Shown here one piece after another: positions 46,786-58,700 of a DNA stretch of 64,000 nucleotides; positions within the stretch are counted from its first letter, which is position 1; each line of letters begins with the position of its first letter. The position numbers and the translations under genes were made by a program. Source of the stretch: Branchiostoma lanceolatum (taxonomy: Eukaryota; Chordata; Leptocardii; Amphioxiformes; Branchiostomatidae); the NCBI RefSeq assembly GCF_035083965.1, contig NC_089727.1, positions 9,863,501-9,927,500 of the forward strand. Reading direction: 5' to 3'. The notes beneath the pieces were generated by a model, which worked only from the letters and a program-made list of their open reading frames with translations, did no database searches and was not told where the DNA came from.

Positions 46786-49700
46786 TTATACTGCCTGCTG
46801 GGCCAACTTGACCTCCTGTCCGTGCTGTTTGCAGTAGATTTTCTCCTGGATGACCATGAAACTGCTGATGTCCAGCGTGCGCTTGCACACCAGGCAGCGC
46901 TGACACTTCTTGTGGAAGAAGCGCCCATCGGACTTCACCATTTCAGTCTGAGAATGTAAACAAAAGAATGTTTTACGATATTCCACAACTGTTAGGGTTT
47001 CCTAAGTGTCTTCTAATTTTTGGTTTCAAGATTTAAAACTGAAAAAATAGTGTACTGGAGTGTTACTGGTATACTGAAACATAGACAATGTAATATCAAT
47101 ATTAATGTGGAAGTATTTTACTCAGGAATACTTTTTAAGCACTACTGAAAGCTTGAGCTGTCACTAGACAATTGAAAAATCCGTAAAAATATGACACCTG
47201 CAGGTATTACCTTTTTATAAATTGTTTGTCCACATGTAACCTGATCAAGCTTGTTAATGAGTACAGTTCCTACATGTATCTGCATTCTAGTGGAAATAAA
47301 GCATAAATTAATGCTTAGAATATTCATGTCCCTGCAGAAGTGCATCAGATAAAGTGTCCTCACCTGATACACATTTTCCTTACACACGATGCACTTCTCT
47401 GGCTTGGGCAGGATGAAGTTCTTCTTCTGCTGCCGCGTCAGGAACTGTCCCGCCCGGTTCAGCTTGTTGTTGTTGGCCATCAGGTCGGCAGACTTGGCGG
47501 GCGGCGGGGACGTACTGACGGCCGGTTTAGACTCGGCTGGTTTTGTGGGTGATTTGAGAGGTTTGGGCTGTTCCTGTGACTTGGTTGCTGGTATGATGAC
47601 GGGGGAGGGGGGTTCAGCGGGCCTGGAGAAGGGTTTTGCAGGACTGACAGACGGTCTGGGAGCCGACGGCCGGGCTGTGACAGATCCAGTCTTTTCTACA
47701 ACCTGTGGAAGGTCATCAAAAAGGTTCAAACATAAAAAAGAAGACTTTCTATAAATTGTATACACTATTTCCATACACAAGGTAAAGTGCTTTCCAACAA
47801 GCTTTCGATCTGTGCTCTAATGCTTCTCAGGATGAAATGACCTGAAGCCTGTGTCACATGACCTGAATGGAAGCGCTGTCACTTTGTGTATGGAAATAGC
47901 ATATAAAACTTTATGATGTCAATTGCCATCACAGATGAACTTGCACTTAAAAAGAAGTCTGACCTGTACAGCTAGCCTAAACATGAAAAGATGGCCACAA
48001 AATCAGTCACAATTATTGGAATGAAATAATAAATTTCAAAATGAAAATGGGCTAGAATAACTACCATACAGTACTGAAATTGAATTCTGTAAGAATACCA
48101 AAACTATCAGCAGTTATATGAAATAACTACTGAACATAAAAATCAAACCTGACCCTTTAATATTTGCATCTGACAAATCATTGTGAGATATTTCTGTGAT
48201 GTAGACACATTGAATTTATATATGGTGTACTTATTGACTGTTGTTCTCATTTTTTTAAATCATAACATATTGCATGCAATTTGATTCATGCCACAAAAGC
48301 AGCTCTACAACAATTTGACTTGAAAACTGTAGACTTATAAATTATTATCCTTTGGCAAGATTATTGGCATTAAGCAAGAGAATACAATAAGTTGCTTGTT
48401 AGAGCAATCTCTTTGAAAATATAAAGCAAGGATGTAAGAAATAAAGTAAGAAATGAAATAGCGATTGTCGAAAATGATCCTGTAACAATATTAGCTACAC
48501 TACTACATTGTACAACAAGGGCCTTCTGTGGACTGACCAACACTTTGGGCGGCACCGCGCCAGTAGACGGTTTGCGGACGGGGGACTTGGGCGCTGACTG
48601 GGTGGACGATGTGGCAGGAGGTGTCTTCTCAACCACCTGTCGCAGCAGGTAACAATCTTAACCAAAAGACTTCAAGCTCATGTCAGCACAGCACCATGTA
48701 ATGCTACATCTGCTAACAGTGCTTTTATCTGGGTGTGACTTTGGGAGGGATCTTAACCTTCTCCCTGCTGAGCTTGCCTTTAGGCACCAAACATGTAACA
48801 GTTACCAGCGAGGCAGCAGGAAGAAGGTTAAGGTCGCCTGGATACCAGTGTTGTTAAGTTTTAGTCTGCTCAATAGGTTGACTATAGAGGAATTATGAAG
48901 TGGACAGAAAGCTGAAGAAGGCTGGTATCCAGGCTTTAGAGATGACGTGTTCTAATTGGTGATTTGAAATAATAAGTTTAAACGCCTCAGCGGTGAGTGT
49001 TGGTGGTCTTTTTGCAGATTAAAAAGAGAATATAGGTTATACTAGGACTAGATTAGGCTTTGTGCAGTGAAATATCAGTTATATAGTTATAAGATAAGGA
49101 AGTACAGTATTAAAGAAATAGCAGGACACTTAGTGTTGTGCTGCAAATATCACACTTACCACAACCTTCTTGCCCCCGATTGTATCGTCCTCATCCTTGC
49201 CTTCTCTTTCCTTCTGTTTTTTTTGTGCTATCCTTACCCAAGCTGGCACCTTGTCATCCCCTTGGTCTTCCAGGGCCTTGATGGCACCGAAAACCTTCTT
49301 GGGTTGGGGCTTCTCTGCTAGGGACCTGAAGTAACATTTGTAACAAAGAGTAAGCATACTTACTTATTGGAGGGGAAAACAGGAATTGTAATTATTATAA
49401 TTAACTATAATTGCTTTAGTTTCATTAGTGTCTAATTGACCCACTACCCTTTCATACATTCCTACATGTACATATGGAGTAACATGAACTATCTGTAGTT
49501 TTCAGATTTGCGAATTTTCTTTTACCGTCAGCTTTCAAGTCTTTGTATTTCTACTTTGAGAGACATACAGAAATATGTTGGTTCTCATGTGTAAAGTGTG
49601 CTATATGATTTTCATAGTAAATATGCATTAGAACTGACCTTAACTGGGGTGCAGCATTAGTAGTAGGGGACATTGGAGATGGCACCACAGGGGTTGAAGC

Positions 49701-52700
49701 CTTTTTCACCACTATGGTCTCCTTTGGTTCAATTGGCACTGGCTTGGTGGGCTGAGAGCTGCTTGGACTTGGCTCAACTTTGGGTGGAACTGGCTTGAGT
49801 TTTGGCCTGATGACTGTCTCTGTCTCCGGTGTGGGGGGCTCTGACCTTGCAAACATCTGCCTCGTTTCTGCAACACTGAGGCGTTTGGGCCGGACGGGTT
49901 CGTCCTGAGGCTCTGCAACAATCTGTCGTTCTTCTTCCTGTTCCTCCTCAGAGGGAGTCGTTTCATCTTCAACTGGACCATTCTGCTTTTCCGTTTCCTT
50001 CTCTGGCTCCTCTTCTTCAGGAGGCTCTTCTTCAGCTGGAGGAGCTTCATCCTCAGAGGATGCTGTCTCCTGGTGGGTTTCTGCGAGGTCGTCCTTCGGC
50101 TCATCTTCCACCTTCTCCTCAGCCTCCTCCTCCTCCGCATGCTGCACTGCACCATGGGAATCTTCCTGCAAGGAATCGTGGGAATCTTCATACATCCCAT
50201 GCTGCTCCTCTTGCTGGGTGGTCTCTGGGTCTGGGGCAGCTACAGGGGGGTCTTGTTCTTCGGCAGGGGGGACCTCAGGCTCCGCAGCAGCAGTTTCTTC
50301 TACTTGTCCCGACTCCTCAGGCTCTTCAGGAGGCGGTTCCTCTTCATCAAAGGAGTCTTGCTTCTTGACCGACTGTTTCCTTTTCATTTCCTCCACCAGC
50401 TGCATGCCCAGCGGGTTGGGAGGCCCTCTGGTCGGGGATTTGGGGGTGATGAGGGTTGTGTCATCTGCAGGTTCCTGGTCCTCAGGTTCAGGAGAGGCTG
50501 GAGTGGGCTGATCAGGCAGGTCTGAAGGAGGGGGTGAGCCTGCTGTGGGCTCCTCACCTGTACCAACAGGAGACAATTATTGTTCCTCACACATACTGAA
50601 GACAGTAACAGTCTTTATCATATGTACAGTGTGATTTTCAGTACACAAAATTTCTTGACAGTCTCTAAATCTTTTGATGATTTTGCTCATTTGTCTACTG
50701 TGAACTTGCAGAAGCTACTGCATTTACAGACTGTTCTGGCATTGTCATGAGACAATGTTTCACAGCACAATTAAGGAGAAAACTTGCCCTTAAGAACTCA
50801 ACACAGGGAAACATGGAGTACAAACACAGAAAAATATGGGTTAAAGAACACACACAAAAGATAAAATATTAGTAACAACATCACACAAAAACACAAAGAA
50901 ACTATACTACAGAAGGACATTTTCATTCTCAGAACAAGGGAAATGGGTTACACAAGACCAGGTAATGGGTAATGGGTACATTTAGGACAGATGAGCGAGA
51001 CATTGTACATGTACAATCTATTGCTTGTTGCCCCCTCTACTCCAAAATGGCATGGCATGGCATGACAAAAGATTGTTTTCTACTGACACAATTTCTTCCG
51101 TAACTGTCAGAGTCCACCTCTGTTGCCAAGGAGACTTTTGTGGCGATCATTAATTCCAACCAAATACATTCAGGTGTGTACATTATACATGTAGTGGAGA
51201 TGACTCCAGCATGGCCTTTATTTAAATCTTGAACTGATTTGTGGTCGAAGAGTAAGGATTGGAATGACCCAAATATGAAGTCAACAGGGCGTAGGGTGTA
51301 AAAGTGAACATGCTCAAGATTTAGTTTCAATCACTATACCAGACAAAGCCAATGTTTTTAAAGGAAATTAGTTTAAAAAACAAATAGCTATTACTATACG
51401 GCCAGAATACAATATCATACATAAGTGTTAACTATTTGCATATCTATGTTTTGTGCTTATAACTTCCTTTTTCTAAGTCTTAACAGCAAACAAATTCTGC
51501 ACCAATTGGAGGTTATTAAGGTGCAAGTGGAGTTTCCTAGGTATGCTTGTTGGTCTGAGGGCGCAATATTATTTTTGGAAGTGGGAGGGTGGGAAGAGAG
51601 GTGATTGGCAAACTTGTCAGGATGTGTTGTTGTTACCTCCCCCTGTGCGTTCTTGCTGTGCAACAACAGCCAATAGTCTCTGGGCTATTGCCTCCCCTGT
51701 ATCTTCATCGGTGGCCTGATCTGCACTGCCTGCAGCACCTGAAGCACCCAGCAGGGGGCGACGATGTATGGTGGTTATTGCTTGTAAATTTTTTCCAATC
51801 TGAACCAAATGCACAGTTCAGGGCTTTCTGAACATCGATAGTCATCTAACAAATGATGCACTACAGCAAGGGATGGACAACACTGGAGTAGTCTACGGAA
51901 GGCAACTTGGGGCAACACAGGGATGGGACTGTGATACTCACTATACTGTTGGTATATAGCCACATCTATACAAACAACCTACAGTTACTGTACAGTATTG
52001 ACTGTAAAAAGCATGTTTGAAGACAAAAAACATCATGTTTCTATGGCTTACTGTAACAGTGATCACAATGGTAACAGATTCAATATACACCATAGAAATC
52101 ACCACTCTACTTACTGAAGATTTTGAGAAAAAAGGTGTGTGATGAAATCAACATTTGTTGCAGCCGTGTATCATATTCAATGATTATAATAGAGCTCCCT
52201 ACCAGATGAGGATGCCCCAGAGTCTCCTACCTCCTCCTCCTCCTCTCCCCCTGCTCCATCTTCCATCACACCTTCATCGTTCTGAACAGGCTCTTCAGTT
52301 GGAAACTTACCTAGACTGTCTGTAACACACACAAGCAAAACACTGATGCTCAGACCTATTTACCTTCTGTTGTTCATGCTCATACTGTCCAAGCAAGGGT
52401 AAGAGAAAAGTTGCATTTCTTAGGAGGCTGCGCACAATGTGATGCTGCTCATCTGACATTTGTGGCTAGGTATAAATTAGGTGACTTGGAAATGCATTAG
52501 AATGTGTTACACAGAACAGGATAATCGTGAGGACAGGGGTATTTGGAAGGGTGAGATTGTCTTGTTAAAAATAAGACAGCAAGAGCATCCATCCTTGCAA
52601 TCAGCACCTTGGATTCAGCACCAGGGACATGGACAGCGTGTTTATGAGGTTGATTTTTCTGCCATATCTTAACAACTTGTGGGCATGCATTAAAGGCTGA

Positions 52701-55700
52701 GCATGGCATAGAGAAGAGTCAGCAAGGAAATGTGATACCAAGACCATTTTCACCTTCATCAACCTCAACACTACTAGCATCAGTATTCACTACTGGTTCC
52801 TCCTGTGAGGCTACTACAGGCATCTCCACGGAGACATCTACTTCTACGGGAGGACAGAACTCCACGACTTGCTCCTCCAGGAGTGGCCCCTCCTCTCTGG
52901 TTGGTGTAAGAGTTGGGACAAAGGCATCTGTATAGAAGGGACAGGTTTAGTGTTTGTCATTTCACCCTAACCATTTTGATTGGGTGAAAAACTCAATGTT
53001 GTCACTGAGTTCTTGTATGTCATTTAATCTGATTAGAGAGAAAGATAATGGAATTGTTATGACATGAGATCGAGGTGCTTGTGTATATGCACATGGTTTA
53101 AATCAAACTTGATTTATGAAAAGATGAAGTGTTTATCCAGTGTATCTTTATTTGAATCAGTGGCCTAGGGTGATATCTTTATGTATGTGCAAAATCTATA
53201 TTGATTTTAATCAAATTCATTTTTGTTGTGTCTTTTCATATATTGTTATAGTTATCTTGTTTCTACACATGATTAGTAGATTGATTATAGCTACTCCATT
53301 TAAGAAGCTTGAAGGGGTGGCAGCCAGGGATTCTTTTATTGATTTGATTAGTAACAGCTGGCGTTAATTGCAGTTTAGCAGGTGGAAATTCTGCACCTGA
53401 TGCCACCTGGTCTACTGTAGGTTCAGCGCTAGCTGTGGGTTCAGGGGACATTTGGACTTCTTCCTCACATTGGGCTGACTGTGTTGGGACAGGTTCAGCT
53501 GTATCAGCTGCATTGTCAGGTGGCACAGCATCTGATGTGGCATCAGGTGGGATAACCTCATTCTCAGCAGCTGCTGTGTTGACAACTTCATCGCTTTCAG
53601 TTTCCTGCCCTACAAGGTCTGATCAAAGTTTAGGAAAACTTGGTTGTAAAAGAAAAATTGTAATCATAAGATCAATGAAAACTGACAAGTCTTGAATTAT
53701 ATGTAAATTTTGGTAGTCAATAAAAGAAGAAATGTGCAAACATTGTTTATTTGGCTTTTTTGATTAAGTGGCAGAGAAGACTGAACATGTTGGCACCTGA
53801 GGGCTCTTGCAGATGGTCAGCTGTAGATGTGAAATTTGCCTCAGAGTCTGTGTGAGGTGCTTCAGCTGTAGGCATGTCACTAGCTGCAACATCTGCTCCT
53901 GCTGTTATCTGTATGTCAGCTGTGTGGTTGTCAGGTGCTACATCTGTGGGAGGGTCAGCTGTTTCTGTGCCATGATCTGTAGCAACAGGTGCAGGGGCTG
54001 TTTCTGTGCCAGGTGCTATAGCAACAGCTGTTTCTGTGCCAGGTGGTGTAGCGACAGCTGTTTCTGTGCCAGGTGGTGTAGCGACAGCTGTTTCTGTGCC
54101 AGGTGGTGTAGCGACAGCTGTTTCTGTGTCAGGTGATGTAGCAACAGCTGTTTCTGTGCCAGGTGCTACAGCAATGGCTGTTTCTGTGCCAGGTGCTGTA
54201 GCAATGGCTGTTTCCGTGCCACCTGCTTCCACAATGGATATGTCTGCAGAATCTGCAGGTGTGTCAGCCATTTCATTGCCAAGCACTGCAGCTGTGGACG
54301 TATCACCTGCAGCTGTGCCAGGTGTTTCTGATGCAGGTGCATCAGCTGGTGTTGCGTCAGGTGCTTCAGCTTTAGGCATGTCACCTGTTTCTGTGCCAAG
54401 TGATTCTAATACGGGTGTATGACCTGTTATCTTCCCAGGTGCTACAGCCGTAGGCGTGTCACCTGTGCCTGAAACAGGTGCTTCTGATGCAGGTGTGTCA
54501 CCTGTTTCAGGTGCTACAGCCGTAGGCGTGTCACCTGTGCCTGAAACAGGTGCTTCTGATGCAGGTGTGTCACCTGTTTCAGGTGCTAAAGCTGTAGGTG
54601 TGTCACCTGTGTCTGCTACAGTTATGGATATGTCAACAGTTTCTGTGGCAGGTGCGGGAGGGTCACTGCTTTCTGCCACATCCTGAGACACAGAGGTTCT
54701 TGGAGACCGGTAAGTCCCTGAAAGGCCAACATGTTTCCAAACACCGAGGTATCAAAATGGGATTGTCAAGCTCCCAGTTAATATCAATGTAAAGCAGAAC
54801 AGTTTGCAGTGATTTTGGTCCATTGATTTGTCAAAAAGAAATTGCCCAATCACCTGTTTATTGATCTTTTCTTATGTTGTTTTCACTTCTGAAGAAAGTT
54901 GTTTAAAATTGAGTGATTGACTGGGAGTATGCGGAGATGTTTTTTTTTTTCAGATTAATGCATAAGATTTCAGAGATTTATGCCACTACAGTTACTTTAG
55001 TATCTGCCCAGAGAAAAGATTTGGAAAATCTCTCATTCTACTGTAGTCTATAAGAGCAAAGTTGAATCATGTGTACCATAGTGTACTATTTACAGTGAGT
55101 GAATCTAGTGATAAATGTATCATAATGTATCCTATGGATATCAAGGTGCTTGAAAGGTCAGTGCTTGTGCAGAAATGAGATCTAGAGGATGAGGAAAAGG
55201 TAAAGCACCTGTACGAGGAGGTTTAGGAGGAGGTTCTGAGTCTGCAGGTGTCACCATAGGTTCAGGTGAGTCATCTGTACAAAAGACAGTCCGAACCATG
55301 CAATCAACAAGAGAAAAAACAAAGGGTCAAACTGAAGAGCATGGAATAAGAACTTAAACAATCTCATGACAAATGGTTGAAAAATACACTTACTCCAAAT
55401 ATAGCTACAATGAGACTGAAAAACAACTCTGAAAGAAAGATAAACGTACTAAATGATTCTAAGTCATCCACTACGTATCAATCCAGGCAAACACTCCTTT
55501 AACATGATGAATCCAAAACTGTAACCTCCATATAGGACTCCTTCACAAGGCCGTTGGATGGGAACTTACAGAGTGAGAATATGGACCTTTGGTAAACGTA
55601 CTGATCCACTATAAAAGATAAGATTTTTCTAAAATGCGATAAACTGCTTTTAATGACATCCACTGAAAGAATGGATGATCACCGAAAGAATATTAAGTAT

Positions 55701-58700
55701 TTCTTGATGATACATGACTTAAGTAGAATACTGGAGAGCAATATCACCTAAGATCTTGAATGTGAATTATCAGGCTGTATCATATAGTTCTGTGTACAGA
55801 ACCAAAGTCCCAGTGTGCTTCCTTACCTGTTCTGTGGTTCTCGGACATGATGGGGAGGTCTGGTGTGGTGCTGGGACTCTACAAAACAAGAGAAACACTC
55901 AGGTTCACTCTTTTCACAGTGACGTTCCACGAACTCAGTTTCATGCATGTCTGATCAGCAACGCCCTACTCTGGGACTTTGATTGGCTCTTGAGATCAAA
56001 ATACAAGTTGTGACGCAGAAGGTGTCAATATATGTAAAACAATGCAGTGAATTCTGAAATTCATGCATTCTAATGAACTGACGTCAATGTGACCGGTAAG
56101 ACACATCATCTTTTTCTTCCTATCACCCTTTTCTACGTTGTGTATATGGAATAGGGTACTGTTTGCACTTGCATTACTATGACGAAAATATAATCTGCTT
56201 AACTGTATGGTTGCAAACTGAAATTGCCAGGCAAATTTGTATAATTGTTTACAGCATTCACAAAAATTTGAAGGAGTGACTCTTCCTGAGGCTCATGTGA
56301 CATCACATACACACACACACATATAACAAGATGATAACTCCCAACAGGGAGCAAGATGGCACAATCAGTTTCCTCCTGAGTGACAGGTGATCCATTATAC
56401 TTTTCTTTCACCAAGATAATTCAATGTCATACTATGTATGTGTGCAATAGTACGGAAAAAGACAATAAAATGCATTTTACAAAAGGAATTTAAACTGAGA
56501 AACACATAATCAAAATTACGGTATGCTTATTTCCCAAAAAAATTCCTTACCTTCTAGATAAGGGTTTAAAACGCCTTTGCAAGAAATGTCACAGATGTAA
56601 ATCCTAATACTGTACAATCATGCAATAGGTACGGCTAGCAGTCACTTCAGAGAGGACATCCTAGGCTGTCCATCTAATGTTTGAGGATGTTAACACATTA
56701 GAAGTAAAAAAAACCTCCTGACCACACTAATGGTGGTGGTGCACTATTGGTATGGATCAAAAACCAATAGTAGCTGTATCTGGGGCAATTACTGCATTAG
56801 TGCTAAATGACACCACTCCAGACCCTTGTGCCTGAGCCGTGCTACAAGGACAGTAGGTGACTCAATATACAATACTGCACATGGAAATTCATCTCACTTA
56901 AAGTTAAAAATCAACATGAAATTTGAACAAATTTACCTTCCACTCATCATACTAAGTACATAAATGCAGGTTTGATGTACATGTACAGGGAAAATCTTAA
57001 TAATAATCAATGATCTTTTTGCAAAGCAGTATCAAAAGAGGACCACACATTAAGGCAATTTTAAGGGCAACCTTATTTCCAGTGGCATGCAAGACCGATG
57101 AGCAGGGATTCAAACTTGCAAATTTCTTGTCAGAAAGTATGGATGGTGTAGCTGAAACATTAGGCACCATACATGCTACATATTCAAGGACATGGGAAAG
57201 TTATGTTTTCTATATATCTCCTGTCACACTGCATTACAGAGTACTGTAAATTCATTTATTTTTGCCTGGACTTAGTTTTCACAGAAGGGGAAAGGAGATT
57301 TTAGCAGAGGCAGTTTACACAATTCCGTTGTCAGGAAGTCACTGTGGAGAGGTCACCTCGAAAACCGTGAGAATAAAACTATAGCAAACATTTTAAGAGT
57401 TACAGTACAAGACCAACCTTTCCGACTCCTCTGGTCCTGCTGGAAGCTTTCCTCAGCTTGGGTGCGATGGAGAGTTTGTGCAGAGCAGCCTGGTTACTAA
57501 GGTGTGTGGGCGAGGCCGGTATGGCGTCGAGGTCAACGTCTGGGAGGGGGAAAACGCCTCGGCAGTCAATCTGCATATTTGGTACTGTAAATTTTCCTTA
57601 TAGTATGAACAGTCAAATGTTTAACTGGCTTTCAGTGCTAAAGAATAGAAAAAAGAGTTTTTTTTCTTCAGAATATTTGGACCTAAAATAGACTGTACCT
57701 TGGCCTGGTTCAGGTCCTCCTTATTAGCAGTTAAACTTTATTGCCTAAAGCATTTCTACATGTTGAATAATGCATTTGCTGCTTAATTGGGTAGAAATGT
57801 ATAGCTACAAAAATGCGCAACAAAAATTTGTCAGTTTGAATAAACACGTCTGATGCAAGAGTAGGTAGCAATGTACAGCTATACGAGCAAAACTTTGGCA
57901 TCATTTCTAAAGAATTGATCATTTGTGTAAGAGTAAAAATACCATTCAAGGCAAAAGATTTACTTTATTTGTACATCATATAGATGGTGCTAGTCCTGTT
58001 TCCCACAGGAAATAAAGCAGTAACACAACTGTACAGAGAGCACTGCATGCACCTACCTCCTGTGCTGCCAAAGTCTGCAGGTACACTGGTGCCTTGTCTG
58101 GCTTGATGTTTTTCTCCTTGCCCTAATTGGTCTGGTGTCATGGCAATGCCAGGCTGCGGAGAACACAAAAACACCAAAAACAGGCATCGTTGGAAGGTTA
58201 GGCGTGATGAATTATCCAACCCGACGTACAGGTAAACCTTTTTGTGACTGTAGTGTAACGTTATATATTCAAAATAGCCAGTCACGTTTAAAATAAGCTG
58301 TCTTGGTATTGATAAACAACTTAAGATACTGTTTGTACTGTTTGTCCACAGATTTGCATGAATCTGTACCAGCTATTAGCACTTAAGTTTGTCACATGAA
58401 ACGTATTGTGTTGATTGTTACAGAAAAACAACAACAGGAGCAATATAATGTTAGCCTTTAATGCCAAGGATTTTTGTAATGCATAATAATATTACTATCA
58501 TGACACAATGTAAGGTCTCTTGTGCCACAGAATAATATAGAATTGTGTACAACAATCAAGTAAGCAGTTAATGACAATTAGTTTATATATTAATCATACC
58601 TACCTCATCTCCTACACTTTCTAAACTTTCTTCACTGTGTCTCTTCATCCCATTCTGAAAAAAATGAGGATATCTAAATTATAAAATATCAACTCCAATT

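Noticed and set aside
49712-50525. Several long alternative frames on both strands across the acidic exon of the LIM gene
   Set aside because: They are shadows of a Glu/Pro-rich exon. Only the minus frame used joins in phase with exons on both sides.
53995-54222. Possible CRISPR-like array
   Set aside because: The 30-bp units are contiguous with no unique spacers and keep reading frame within a eukaryotic exon.
53807-54686. Plus-strand Cys- and Val-rich open frames with periodic sequence
   Set aside because: They are antisense translations of the 30-bp and 72-bp coding minisatellites, with no splice context.
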